Below are positions 18,518-27,801 of a DNA stretch of 64,000 nt, piece by piece (the stretch's first letter is position 1; each line of letters starts with the position of its first letter). Where the stretch lies: NCBI RefSeq assembly GCF_014203665.1, contig NZ_JACHJN010000012.1:186001-250000 (forward strand), written 5' to 3'. The notes beneath the pieces are model-generated. The model saw only the letters and a list, made by a program, of their open reading frames with translations. It was not told the origin of the DNA and searched no databases. This DNA comes from Saccharothrix tamanrassetensis (GTDB lineage Bacteria > Actinomycetota > Actinomycetes > Mycobacteriales > Pseudonocardiaceae). The position numbers and the translations under genes are program-made.

Positions 18518-18799
18518 ATGCGTACTCTCCTGCGCGGCGCGGCATCTGCCGCCCTGGCCTCAGCCCTCGTCATGTCGGTGGCGACCGGCGCCGAGGCGAC
18601 CGTTCCGAACGATCTGTGCCGCACCAACATTGCCACGACCCTCTACACGAGCCCGACCTCGGGGATCCACGTCCCCAAGGGCGCGTTGGTCCGAATCCTC
18701 GACTACCGGGGGCCGGTCCACTACCTCGCCCGCTACGACGGGACCGTGGGCCAGATCGAGCGCAAGACGATCATCCAGTCGAGCTGCTACCAGCAGTGA
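18518..18799 (+). CDS. small secreted SH3-like protein
   Basis: 93 residues from the ATG at 18518, with AAAAGAGGA upstream. A Sec signal peptide (cleavage near ATGAEA, about residue 27) precedes a ~65-residue mature domain with two cysteines (DLCRTN and SSCYQQ). The pattern LYTSPTSGIHVPKGALVRILDYRG...YDGTVGQIE resembles small bacterial SH3-like beta-barrels found in secreted actinobacterial proteins. The C-terminal part also resembles the partial gene at the window start. Function unknown; cell-wall binding is a guess from the fold type. Confidence 0.75.
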   Translation: MRTLLRGAASAALASALVMSVATGAEATVPNDLCRTNIATTLYTSPTSGIHVPKGALVRILDYRGPVHYLARYDGTVGQIERKTIIQSSCYQQ

Positions 18800-19100
18800 T
18801 CCGGTGAGCCCCGCCGACCACAGCCGCCGATGGGACGATGTGCGGGCCGACTCTGCCGTCGTCGACCCGTCCAGTCGCACCCTGGGCTGGGCCGGCATCG
18901 GTGGCTGATCGGATCACGGTGGCTGATCGGATCAGGTTGGCGGAAGCCGACCTGCGCGGCAGGGGTTGCCGGTCCTGGTGCCGGCGCGCCTGCCGTGCGG
19001 GGACCTACGTCCGTCGAGTGGCGGACCTCCTCGCCACCCCGGCCGACGGCGTCCGCACCGCGCGATCGGTCTTCCGGGACCTGCCACTAGCATCCGCGCG
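18800..19100. other. 300-base gene-free stretch with an 18-bp tandem duplication
   Basis: No convincing gene was found. It contains two exact tandem copies of an 18-bp unit (18899-18916 and 18917-18934). An open frame runs through it, but its product looks unlike any protein family and has no good ribosome binding site. Confidence 0.4.
18899..18934. repeat. exact 18-bp tandem duplication
   Basis: The unit beginning CGGTGGCTGATCGGATCA occurs twice in direct succession. It is most simply a replication-slippage duplication, although it contains the near-palindrome TGATCGGATCA and might bind a regulator of the small membrane protein gene downstream. Confidence 0.8.
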
Positions 19101-19475
19101 GTGGACCGCACCCGACTCGGCTCGTGGCTGATGATCACCCTGGCAACGGTTCAGGCGCTGGCGGTGGTGCTCGCCGGTCCGGCCGGAAGCCCGATGGTGA
19201 TCGCGCTGGCGCTCGACGCCGCGGCCGTCGGCTCGGCCACCTGGCTCCTGCGCCGCCCGACCCACAGCCGCTGGCCCCTGACCGCGTGGGCGGCCGGTTT
19301 CTTCGGCTGGCACGTCACCGGCCTGGTCACCCTCGCGGGCATCGTGACGACCGGGCTCGACTCGCTGTTCGTCGTCGCCCCGCAACGTGAACTCTCGACC
19401 CTGTACCAAGCCGTTCTCACCACCGCCGCCGCCTTCGCCGTCCACTTCCTCCTTCCCCGACCCGCTCGCGCCTGA
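19101..19475 (+). CDS. small four-helix membrane protein
   Basis: 124 residues from the GTG at 19101; the ATG at 19131 is an alternative. Four hydrophobic segments are evident: about 10-26, 31-46, 58-80 and 98-115. No conserved catalytic motif is seen. The GTG lacks a clear ribosome binding site, so the message may be leaderless or the later start may be used. It converges on the flavin disulphide reductase-like gene. Family not recognised. Confidence 0.6.
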   Translation: MDRTRLGSWLMITLATVQALAVVLAGPAGSPMVIALALDAAAVGSATWLLRRPTHSRWPLTAWAAGFFGWHVTGLVTLAGIVTTGLDSLFVVAPQRELSTLYQAVLTTAAAFAVHFLLPRPARA

Positions 19476-19530
19476 CCTTCGACCCTTCGTCGGGTGCCAG
19501 CCCTGCCGGCGGGTCCGGCTGCGGCCTCGC

Positions 19531-20514
19531 TCAGCCGCGCCCCGGACCCGCCGGGATCGGCTCACGATGAGCGGCGACGGCCAGCCGGGTCTCCTCGGCG
19601 ACGAGGTCCGCGTTGATCTGGGCACCGGCGGCGGCGCCCGCTGCGGCGGAGGCCCCGACGTGGGCGACCGGGTCGGTGACGTTGCCCGCCAGCCACACGC
19701 CGGGCACGTCGGCGCGGCCGGTCGCGTCGGCGGGGAAGTGCTCGCCGATCCCGGCGGGGTGCTCCACCGGCCGCAGGCCGAGATCCGCCAGGAACCCGCC
19801 GCGCGCCACCATGCGCGGTGAGACGACCAGTGCCTCGCGGCCGACCACCGTGCCGTCGGCGAGCCGGACCGCGGCGAGCCGGTCGCCGGCGGACTCCACC
19901 GACACCACCTCACCGGTGACGACGCGGATGCCGCGCGCGGCCAGTTGCTCGGCCTGCTCGTCGGACAGGGGCGGGGCGGTGTGGGCGAAGAACACGACAT
20001 CGTCGCTCAACTGCCGGAACATCAGCGCCTGGTGCGCCGACATCGGGCCGGTCGCGAGCACGCCGACGGCCTGGTCGCGGACCTCCCACCCGTGGCAGTA
20101 CGGGCAGTGCAGCACGTCACGCCCCCACCGTTCCCGCAGCCCCGGGACGTCCGGCAGTTCATCGACCAACCCGGTGGCCACCAGCAGCCGCCGCGCGCGG
20201 ACCGACCGACCGTCGCCCAGCGCCACCGCGAACCCGTCGGCCTCGCGGACCACACCCCGCACTTCACCGCTCGACACCTGGCCGCCGTAGCGACGAACCT
20301 CCTCCCGACCGCGCGCCACCAGCTCGGAGGGCGGCATCCCGTCCCGGGCCAGCAACCCGTGCACGCCATCCGCCGGCGCGTTCCGGGGCGCCCCGGCGTC
20401 CACCACCAACACCGACCGCCGTGACCGGGCCAGTATCAACGCCCCGTTCAACCCCGCAGCTCCACCGCCGACCACCACCACGTCGTAGCTGTTCTCCAGC
20501 TGTTCGGTCACCAT
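19531..20514 (-). CDS. thioredoxin reductase-like FAD/NAD(P) oxidoreductase
   Basis: 327 residues from the ATG at 20514, placed 6 bases after AGGAGG. An N-terminal FAD motif VVVVGGGAAGLNGAL, a central CPYCHG redox motif (about residues 140-145) and an NAD(P)-binding region follow the thioredoxin-reductase class. The C-terminal GVWLAGNVTDPVAHVGASAAAGAAAGAQIN segment contacts FAD. The CxxC followed by His is seen in a branch of actinobacterial TrxR-like enzymes, including dithiol oxidases of secondary metabolism such as HlmI/GliT relatives. Without a thioredoxin or dithiolopyrrolone gene nearby, the partner is unknown. Confidence 0.85.
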   Translation of the reverse strand: MVTEQLENSYDVVVVGGGAAGLNGALILARSRRSVLVVDAGAPRNAPADGVHGLLARDGMPPSELVARGREEVRRYGGQVSSGEVRGVVREADGFAVALGDGRSVRARRLLVATGLVDELPDVPGLRERWGRDVLHCPYCHGWEVRDQAVGVLATGPMSAHQALMFRQLSDDVVFFAHTAPPLSDEQAEQLAARGIRVVTGEVVSVESAGDRLAAVRLADGTVVGREALVVSPRMVARGGFLADLGLRPVEHPAGIGEHFPADATGRADVPGVWLAGNVTDPVAHVGASAAAGAAAGAQINADLVAEETRLAVAAHREPIPAGPGRG

Positions 20515-20729
20515 GACCACCTCCTGTGGACACGATGCGGACAACCCGGTCGATCGCGCAAACTAAGTTGCCGGTTCGGCAAGCTCCGAGGACGCCGCGT
20601 GTTGGACGACACCCTTGGGGGCCTGCATCCGTCGCAGCGCCAGATGCGACCCCGCCGCAGCGAGGTGAGCCCGTACCGCGGGGCCTGCACATCGCGACGG
20701 CTCGACGCAGGATTCGGAGACCCTCGCAG

Positions 20730-22901
20730 TCACCGCGCCGTTCGGTCGAGTTGGCGAAGTCGGGCACGGATCTGGGTCGCGTCCGGGTAGCCGACGCTCG
20801 AACCCAGGGCATGGCCCAGATGTTCGAGGATGGGCAGTGCTCGTTGCCATGCGCGCCGGGCGGCGCCGGGGTCGCCGTTGGCCAGGTGTGCTTCCGCGAG
20901 GCGGTTCAGCACGTTGGCCTCGTGGTAGCGGTCGTCCAACTGGTGGTGCAAGGCGATCGCCTGGAGGTAGTGGGTGATCGATTCGCGGTAGTGACCGGTG
21001 TTGTAGTGGATCACCCCGAGGATGCTCAGCGCGTGCGATTCGCTGCGACGGTTGCCCAGTTCCCGGCAGAGGCCAAGGGCTTCCTGGCAGTGGGCGAATG
21101 CGTCGTGGTGGTTTCCGAGGGCGGTGTGGTCGAAGGCGGTTCGGCACAGGGCCGCGGCTCGGCCGGTGCGGTCACCGAGGGCATCGAACAGTGCCAGTGC
21201 GCGTGTGCTGTTGCGGATGGATTCCGTGCAGAGGTCCTGGTGTTCGAACAGCCAGCTCAATTCGACGTGCGTGTGCCCCAGACCGTGCGGGTCCCCGATC
21301 TCGGTGAACAGGTCGATCGCTGATTCGAAGTGCTCGCGAGCCTCGTCGTAGCGCCCGAGCCACGGATATGCGCGGCCGAGGCCGCGGTGGGCGTGGGCAC
21401 GTCCCAGTCGGTCGCCGTGCTTCAGCGTCGAGGACAGGGCGCTCTCGTTCGTCGTCGCGTTGTCATGCCAGTGTCCGCGTCTTTCGAAGAACTCGCCGAG
21501 CGTCCACGCCAGTTGCCAGGTGTGCGTGGGGTGCTCGGCGGCGGCGACCTGGATGGCGGCCATCAGGACGGCGTGCTCGTGGTCGAACCACGCCAGCGCC
21601 GCAGGGAGGTCGGCGAAGCGCTCGGGGGTCACTCCTTCGCGATGGACGGCCAAGGCGACCGGTAACCGGCGGGGGTGCAGAAGACGCGCGGCGGCATGTG
21701 CGGTGTGCAAGTAGTGGTCCAGCATCCGGCCTGTCGCAGCGTGCCGTTGCGGTCCGGTGTCGAGTGTGGTGGACCGTTGACGGGCGTAGGCGCGCAGCAG
21801 GTCGTGGAACGCGAACCGGCCGGGGCTGAGTTCTTGGAGCAGGTGCGTTCTGTCGAGTTCGGACACCAAGCGTCGCGCCGACTTCATCGGCACACCGGCA
21901 AGGCTCGCTGCGGCAGCTGTGGTGATGTCCGGTCCGGAGTGGATGCCGAGCAAGCGGAACAACCTCGCCGCATCGGGGCGCAGTCGGCGGTATGACCAGT
22001 CGAACACGGCTCGGACATCGACGGAGCCGTCGCCCGTCCCGAACACCTCCAGGTCGGTGTGGGCGTTGCGCAATTCCTCCGCCGGCACGGTGAGCGGGAA
22101 CTCCGGGTGGATGACCGCGCGGGCTGCCGCGATGCTCAGGGCCAACGGCAGGCCCGCGCACAAGGTGATGATCTCCGTGAGAGCTTCGGGTTCGGCGTCG
22201 GCCCGCTCGGAGTCGATGTGTTCGAGCAGCAGTGCCCTCGCGTCGTCGTCGCCGAGCAGGTCCAAGGTCAGTGGACGAGCGCCCTGCGCGGCGACGAGAC
22301 CGGTGAGGCGATTGCGGCTGGTGACGACGACCAGACACGTAGCGCCACCGGGCAGCAATGGACGAACCTGATCGGCGTCGCGCGCGTTGTCCAGCACGAC
22401 AAGCACCCGTCGACCGGCTGTCAAGCTCCGGTACAAGCCGACCTGGGCGTCGAGGCCGACGGGGATCCGCTCCGGCGGAACCTCGAACGCGTCGAGGAAG
22501 CCGCGTATCGCCTCGGCTCTGCTCATCGCGCTGCCCGCGGGGTCGAAGCCACGCAGGTTGACGTAGAGCTGGCCGTCGGGGAAGTGGCTCGCCGCCTGGT
22601 GTGCCCACCGGACGGCCAACGCGGTCTTGCCGATCCCCGCCGTCCCTTGGATCGCGGAGATGACGAGCGTGCCGCGTGCTCCATCGGCCTGTCCCAACAG
22701 CCTGGTCAACGCTCGCAATTCGGCGTCGCGGCCGGTGAAGTGCCTCGTACCGGCCGGAAGTTGCCGCGGCACGGCGGACCGTGTGGAGCAGTGCAGGTGC
22801 AGACCGCCTTCGACGATGCCGGCCTGGACGGAAAAGCCGGGCGCGTCGCCGGCGATCATGTTGTCTACGCCGATCGACGGAACACCAGGGTTGCGCTCCA
22901 T
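20730..22901 (-). CDS. NB-ARC / TPR STAND ATPase with N-terminal QAG (amyloid-like) motif
   Basis: 723 residues from the ATG at 22901; the open frame extends upstream but without protein character. Residues 22-37 hold a glycine-rich hydrophobic motif around VQAGIVEGG ending in alternating His. It resembles the RHIM-like bacterial amyloid signalling sequences that precede NLR-type ATPases. NB-ARC follows, with P-loop GTAGIGKT at 86-93, Walker B LVVLDNARD and VVVTSRNRLTGL. TPR repeats fill the C-terminal 350 residues. There is no DNA-binding domain, so the output is probably protein-protein signalling. A 242-base gap separates it from the divergent gene at 23144. The same motif recurs in the protein encoded at 25316-27574. 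Confidence 0.88.
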   Translation of the reverse strand: MERNPGVPSIGVDNMIAGDAPGFSVQAGIVEGGLHLHCSTRSAVPRQLPAGTRHFTGRDAELRALTRLLGQADGARGTLVISAIQGTAGIGKTALAVRWAHQAASHFPDGQLYVNLRGFDPAGSAMSRAEAIRGFLDAFEVPPERIPVGLDAQVGLYRSLTAGRRVLVVLDNARDADQVRPLLPGGATCLVVVTSRNRLTGLVAAQGARPLTLDLLGDDDARALLLEHIDSERADAEPEALTEIITLCAGLPLALSIAAARAVIHPEFPLTVPAEELRNAHTDLEVFGTGDGSVDVRAVFDWSYRRLRPDAARLFRLLGIHSGPDITTAAAASLAGVPMKSARRLVSELDRTHLLQELSPGRFAFHDLLRAYARQRSTTLDTGPQRHAATGRMLDHYLHTAHAAARLLHPRRLPVALAVHREGVTPERFADLPAALAWFDHEHAVLMAAIQVAAAEHPTHTWQLAWTLGEFFERRGHWHDNATTNESALSSTLKHGDRLGRAHAHRGLGRAYPWLGRYDEAREHFESAIDLFTEIGDPHGLGHTHVELSWLFEHQDLCTESIRNSTRALALFDALGDRTGRAAALCRTAFDHTALGNHHDAFAHCQEALGLCRELGNRRSESHALSILGVIHYNTGHYRESITHYLQAIALHHQLDDRYHEANVLNRLAEAHLANGDPGAARRAWQRALPILEHLGHALGSSVGYPDATQIRARLRQLDRTAR

Positions 22902-23143
22902 TGCCGAAGTGTCCCGCTTCACTTCCCCAGTCGCCGAGCCTACGTGGCTGGATGGCCCCGATTGGACGCAGGGACGGTTCGATCGAGAGGCAGGTCCGGT
23001 GGTGCCTGTTGCGATCGGGATGGACCGGAGAATTGTCAGGATGATCTGGGTCTGTTTAGGTCCGCGACCCACGCCGAGAGCGGTTGGGTCTCCTGACGGC
23101 CGGATCTGCCGACAATTGAATCCCGTTGACATGAACTGGCCGG

Positions 23144-23737
23144 ATGGGTAATCTCGGATTCATGTGGTTGGACGAGTCGGGTGCATCAATCGTGCTACCC
23201 GGCTTGTCCGACCTCTTGAGTCGTTTCGACGCACCGGTGGCCATTGTGGAGCTGCCGCACATCGGCGCGGCGCACCGATTCGGCTGGCAGGGGATCGACG
23301 GCCGGCTGTGGTCGGTGGACGCGGAAAGCGTCCGGGGATTTGAGTCGCACGCCGTCGCGCGCACGATCCGGCGACTCGGTGTGCGTGTCGAGGACACCGA
23401 TCCGGATTCGCTGCTGGCCACCGCGCTCGGGCAATTCCTCACCAACCGGAATGGTGCCGACGCGCCGCCGGGAACGCGCGAGGAATTCGACGTGGACGCC
23501 GCGCTGCGGGCCACAGCGCGGTTCATGGAATTCGGCGACACCGTGCGGGCCGAGATCGACGCGGCCGAGCGCACGACGGTGCGGTTGCACGTCGCCGACG
23601 GGGTGCGCGAAGTCGTCGCGGTGCACTGCCGCGACCACACCGGCGTCGTGACCGAGGTCGGCGGCAACACGGTGGTCGCCGTCCTGCCCACCGCCCACCT
23701 CCACGACGCCCGCCTCGGCCTCATCGCCGGCGCCTGA
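23144..23737 (+). CDS. hypothetical protein
   Basis: 197 residues from the ATG at 23144 (ATG at 23162 is an alternative). It looks soluble, with a mixed acidic/basic composition and no signal peptide or membrane helix. A helical middle (DVDAALRATARFMEFGDTVRAEIDAAERTTVRLHVADGVREVVAVHC) is followed by a beta-rich end (TGVVTEVGGNTVVAVLP). Family not recognised. It is divergent from an NB-ARC/TPR gene and precedes the antiporter gene by 175 bases. Codon use looks like its neighbours. Confidence 0.65.
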   Translation: MGNLGFMWLDESGASIVLPGLSDLLSRFDAPVAIVELPHIGAAHRFGWQGIDGRLWSVDAESVRGFESHAVARTIRRLGVRVEDTDPDSLLATALGQFLTNRNGADAPPGTREEFDVDAALRATARFMEFGDTVRAEIDAAERTTVRLHVADGVREVVAVHCRDHTGVVTEVGGNTVVAVLPTAHLHDARLGLIAGA

Positions 23738-23912
23738 CCGCGACCGAGCGCGCGTCAGGCCCGCATCGCCTGGTCAAGCCCGGCACAGGTGCCGCGGCTC
23801 CGCTCGTTGCCGAATCCGCCGGACTGGGTTAGGGCCCCTCCACGCCGGGTATCTGGCCCGGTGGAGGCGGCCGAATCCTCGTCCGACCGGTCAACGAGCG
23901 AAGAGGAGCCTC

Positions 23913-25217
23913 GTGGTGGGTTCGGGCGCCGTGGTCTACGCCAGCGTCGGCGTCGCGACCCTGCTGGCCGCGCTGCTGCCGCGCATCCTGGGCAGGGCAC
24001 CGATCTCGATGCCCATGGTGTTCCTGGCCGCGGGAGCGATCGCGTTCACGGTTATCGGCCCGCTGCCCGATCCCGATCCGGTCCGGTACAACTCGATCAC
24101 CCTGCACCTCGCCGAGCTGTGCGTGATCATCTCCCTGATGGGCGCGGGGCTCGCGCTCAACCGGCCGGTCGGTCTGCGCCGCTGGTCGACCACGTGGCGG
24201 CTGCTGGCCATCACGATGCCCCTGTCCATGCTCGCGGTCGGCGCGCTGGGACGGGGCCTGCTCGGCTGGGGCGTGGCCGCCTCGGTGCTCCTCGCCGCGG
24301 TGCTGGCGCCCACCGACCCGGTGCTCGCCAGCGAGGTCCAGGTGGCCGAGCCCGCGGAGGACCCGGACGACCCCGGCGAGGCCGAGGACGAGGCGCGGTT
24401 CGCGCTGACCTCCGAGGCCGGTCTCAACGACGGGCTGGCGTTCCCGTTCACCTACGCCGCGATCGCCATCAGCCTCGTCGGCGCGGCCCCGGACGCCTGG
24501 CTGTCGCACTGGTTCGCCGTGGACCTGCTGTGGCGACTGGCCTGTGGTCTGCTGGTCGGCCTGCTCACCGGGTGGGCGTTGCGCAAGCTGTTCTTCTCCG
24601 CGCCGTCGGAGAAGTTCCGGCTGGCGGAGCACGCGGAGGGGTTCGTCGCGCTCGCTGCCACGTTCCTGGCCTACGGCCTGACCGAACTGGCCGAGGGATA
24701 CGGCTTCGTCGCGGTCTTCGTGTGCGCCTGCACGATCCGGGCGGGCGAGCGGTCCCACGGCTACCACCGCGTCCTGCACCAGTACGTCGAGCAGATCGAG
24801 CGCATGCTCACGGTGCTGATCATCTTCCTGCTCGGCGGGGCGGCCGTCAGCGGCCTGCTGGCGGGCACCGGCTGGCGGGACGTGCTGGTGGCGTTGGCGA
24901 TCCTGCTCGTGGTGCGGCCGTTGACCGGGCTGATCGGCCTGGCACGCGGCAAGACCGGCCCCCGCGAGCGAGCCGTCATCTCGTTCTTCGGCGTGCGGGG
25001 AGTCGGATCGCTGTTCTACGTCGCGTACGCGCTCCAGTCCGGGCAGTTCGCCGACCAGGACGCGATATGGCGGGTGGTCGGCCTGGTGGTGATCGGCTCG
25101 ATCATCCTGCACGGGATCACCGCGACCCCGTCCATACGGCTGCTGGACCGCATCCGGGTGCGCAAGGCACGAAGCCGGCACGGCGATCCCGACCAGGCGC
25201 CCAGGACCCCCGTGTGA
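23913..25217 (+). CDS. Na+/H+ antiporter, CPA1 (NhaP) type
   Basis: 434 residues from the GTG at 23913, preceded by AAGAGGAG; a second GTG follows immediately. About 12 membrane helices are predicted by eye. Two family landmarks are clear: LAPTDPVLASEV, with the cation-binding Asp, and the later EAGLNDGLAFP, with the ND pair typical of electroneutral CPA1 exchangers. A charged cytoplasmic loop (EPAEDPDDPGEAEDEARF) separates them. It should exchange cytoplasmic Na+ (or K+) for external H+ at the plasma membrane. It lies between two NB-ARC/TPR genes that share an N-terminal motif. A functional link is possible but unproven. Confidence 0.88.
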   Translation: MVGSGAVVYASVGVATLLAALLPRILGRAPISMPMVFLAAGAIAFTVIGPLPDPDPVRYNSITLHLAELCVIISLMGAGLALNRPVGLRRWSTTWRLLAITMPLSMLAVGALGRGLLGWGVAASVLLAAVLAPTDPVLASEVQVAEPAEDPDDPGEAEDEARFALTSEAGLNDGLAFPFTYAAIAISLVGAAPDAWLSHWFAVDLLWRLACGLLVGLLTGWALRKLFFSAPSEKFRLAEHAEGFVALAATFLAYGLTELAEGYGFVAVFVCACTIRAGERSHGYHRVLHQYVEQIERMLTVLIIFLLGGAAVSGLLAGTGWRDVLVALAILLVVRPLTGLIGLARGKTGPRERAVISFFGVRGVGSLFYVAYALQSGQFADQDAIWRVVGLVVIGSIILHGITATPSIRLLDRIRVRKARSRHGDPDQAPRTPV

Positions 25218-25315
25218 CCACAGCCGCCCGGTCGGGTGGTGTCGGTTCGTGGCCCAGAGGCCGGTTCGACCCAGCGGCCGGTGCAACTCAGCGGCCGGTC
25301 CACCCCAGAGGCGGT

Positions 25316-27574
25316 TCACCGTGCCGACTCGGTAGGACGGTGGTCGGGTGGGTACCGGGTCGTGTCCAGTAGTCGCCGGATCCGCGCGGCGTCCAAGTCC
25401 CGTTTCTGCTGTCGGTACCCGTGCAGTGCCTCCCGCCACAAAGCTTCGGCCCGATCCTGCTCGCCGAGAGCGGCGTGTGCGTGGCCGAGACGTTCGAGGG
25501 TGTCGGCTTCCCCGTAGACGTGGCCGAGTTCGCGGCGCAGGGCGAGGGCTTGCCCGTAGTGGTGGACGGCCTCGCGGTGTCGGCCGAGGTGGTGGGCGAT
25601 GTGACCCAGGCCGTCGAGGGAGGTGGCCTCGCCATCGGGGTTGTGGTGCTGCCGCTGCAGGGCGAGTGCCGCCCGGAAGTGGGCGCGGGCGATGTCGTGG
25701 TCGCCGAGGCGGGTCGCGTACCAGCCCATCTGGTTCAGCGTGTCGGCCCGGCGCACGGGCTGGTCGAGGGTGTCGTGGAGCGCCAGGGCCCGGGTGGCGT
25801 GGTCCAGGGCGCGTCGGGAGTTCCCCCGCCATTGCCAGGCCCAGCCCAGCATCTGGTGGGTTCGGGCCTGCTGGGCGGGGTCGTCGTGCCGCTCGGCCAG
25901 GACGAGGGCCTGGTGGAGGTGTTCGACCGCGGCCTCGGGGCACTCCCGGACGGCGTGGGCGATACCGAGGTTCAGGTGAGTGCTGATGCGGATCGCGGGG
26001 TCGACCAAGTGGTGGGCGGCGTCCAGCGCGGCCTGCCAGACGAGCACGCGTTCGTTCAGGTGGCCGCGCCAGTAGTGGAAGGTGTCCAAAGCCCAGGCAA
26101 GCTGCCACACGACCTCGTGCCGTTTCTGGCCCGCGGCGGTGTGCAACGCGGCGAGGAGGTTGAGGTGTTCGGCGTCGAACCACGCCATCGCCGCTTCCGC
26201 ATCGGGTAATCGGTGGAGTCGGGTTCCGGGCGACGGAGGCGTCAACCGCATCGGTTCTCGGTGGGGGTACAGGAGTTGGTCTGCGGCGTGGGCGGTGTGC
26301 AGGTAGTGGTCCACCACGCGCGACAGTGCCCGTGTGCGCTCGGCTTCCGGCAGGTGGTGGACGGATTCGTTGGTGTAGCGGCGGATGAGGTCGTGCATGG
26401 TGTAGCGACCGTGCGTGTTCTGGTCCAGTAGGGAGGCCTCGTGGAGGGCGCGCAGGCTCCGTGATGCTTCCGCTCTGGGCAACCCGGTCAGGGACGCGGC
26501 CGCGTCAAGGCCGATGTGCGGGCCGGGTGCGATGGCAAGCAGGCGGAAGATGTGTTGTTGTCCGGAAGTCAGCGCGCGGTACGAGGTCGCGAACACCGCA
26601 GGCAGACTGGCGGTGGGATCGTCGTCGTCCAAGGCGCCCACACCGGACTCGTGAAGCTCCAGGACGAGGTGTGCCAGCGGCAGCCCCGGATTGGTGTGGG
26701 CACGTCCGGCCACGATCGCCAACGCCAACGGGAAGCCGCGGCACAGTGCCAGCAATCGCGCTGTCGCGTCTGGTTCCGCGTTCAGGCGCCGGCTCCCGAG
26801 CCGCAGTTCCAGCGCCGCGCGGGCTTCGTCGTCGGAGAGCACGTCGAGCGCGAGGTGCCGGGCGCCGTGCCGGGTCACCAACCCCCTGAGGATCCGACGG
26901 CTGGTGACCACCACGGCACACGACCGCCCGCCGGGTAGCAAGGGCTCCACCTGCTCGGTGGAGGCGGCGTTGTCCAGGACGACCAGCACGCGTTTGTCCG
27001 CCGTCAAGCTGCGGTACAGCGCGGCCTGTCCGTCCAGGTCCGGGGGAATGCGGCCCGGGTCGACGCCCAAGGCGTCGAGGAAGCCGCGCACCGCCACCCC
27101 CGGCGACATCGGCTCACCCTCCGGGCTGAACCCGCGCAGGTCCACGAACAGCTGCCCGTCCGGGAACCAGTCCGGTCGCCGATGAGCCCAACACAGAGCC
27201 AGCCACGTCTTGCCGATCCCGCCCGCTCCGCCGATCACCGAGATCATCGGCGGTGACACCGCACGCCCCGTCGACTCGATCGACGCCGCACCGTGCAACG
27301 TGTCGTCGAGGGCGACCAGCGCCCGCGCCCGCCCGGTGAACAGGGCAGGCATCGCGGGCAACTGTCGCGGCGGCGTCACCTCCGACCGCTGGTGGAAATG
27401 CACCCCGCCGTGCACAACCCCGGCCTGTAGAACGTCGCCGCCGACGGTTGCGGTCAACTCGTTGCGCACCTCGCGACCACGACCGGCCACACTGCCCGCA
27501 GGCAGCTCGGACTGGGCACCCGTCACGATGTCGGACGGCCGTTCGGGCTCACGAATCGCCACTCTGAATCCCAT
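25316..27574 (-). CDS. NB-ARC / TPR STAND ATPase with N-terminal QAG (amyloid-like) motif
   Basis: 752 residues from the ATG at 27574. Residues 45-61 hold VGGDVLQAGVVHGGVHFH, closely matching the motif in the protein at 20730-22901. A flexible linker leads to the NB-ARC domain, with P-loop GGAGGIGKT at about 115-123, Walker B LVVLDNAAS and VVVTSRRILRGL. At least six TPR units follow, including GEATSLDGLGHIAHHLGRHREAVHHY. No HTH is present. Such proteins are thought to oligomerise on sensing a trigger and template an amyloid-type signal to an effector carrying the same motif. No such effector is visible in the window. Convergent with the antiporter. Confidence 0.88.
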   Translation of the reverse strand: MGFRVAIREPERPSDIVTGAQSELPAGSVAGRGREVRNELTATVGGDVLQAGVVHGGVHFHQRSEVTPPRQLPAMPALFTGRARALVALDDTLHGAASIESTGRAVSPPMISVIGGAGGIGKTWLALCWAHRRPDWFPDGQLFVDLRGFSPEGEPMSPGVAVRGFLDALGVDPGRIPPDLDGQAALYRSLTADKRVLVVLDNAASTEQVEPLLPGGRSCAVVVTSRRILRGLVTRHGARHLALDVLSDDEARAALELRLGSRRLNAEPDATARLLALCRGFPLALAIVAGRAHTNPGLPLAHLVLELHESGVGALDDDDPTASLPAVFATSYRALTSGQQHIFRLLAIAPGPHIGLDAAASLTGLPRAEASRSLRALHEASLLDQNTHGRYTMHDLIRRYTNESVHHLPEAERTRALSRVVDHYLHTAHAADQLLYPHREPMRLTPPSPGTRLHRLPDAEAAMAWFDAEHLNLLAALHTAAGQKRHEVVWQLAWALDTFHYWRGHLNERVLVWQAALDAAHHLVDPAIRISTHLNLGIAHAVRECPEAAVEHLHQALVLAERHDDPAQQARTHQMLGWAWQWRGNSRRALDHATRALALHDTLDQPVRRADTLNQMGWYATRLGDHDIARAHFRAALALQRQHHNPDGEATSLDGLGHIAHHLGRHREAVHHYGQALALRRELGHVYGEADTLERLGHAHAALGEQDRAEALWREALHGYRQQKRDLDAARIRRLLDTTRYPPDHRPTESAR

Positions 27575-27801
27575 CACCGTTACCTGCCGACATCCCCACG
27601 CTGGGGACGCCAAGCCGTACAGCAGATCAGGACCCACGCACCCACGTCCAGCAAGTGCTACCCGCTCGCCGCGGGGCGCAATCGCCGGACGGTGTCGCGG
27701 ACTCGGGTCGGCGGCCCGTTGGTCCTGGGTCGGAGGTCGCAGGCTCGTCGACTCGGTCCTCACATAATCGTGGCGGGGACTAATCGGTGAGGAGCGCGGT
27801 C

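Noticed and set aside
18838-19131. A 97-codon frame crossing the 18-bp tandem repeat
   Set aside because: No ribosome binding site, no family resemblance, and the duplicated unit simply repeats six codons.
25236-25315. Short CGGCCGGT-containing direct repeats after the antiporter gene
   Set aside because: Imperfect, short and GC-rich enough to arise by chance; no clear hairpin or spacing pattern.
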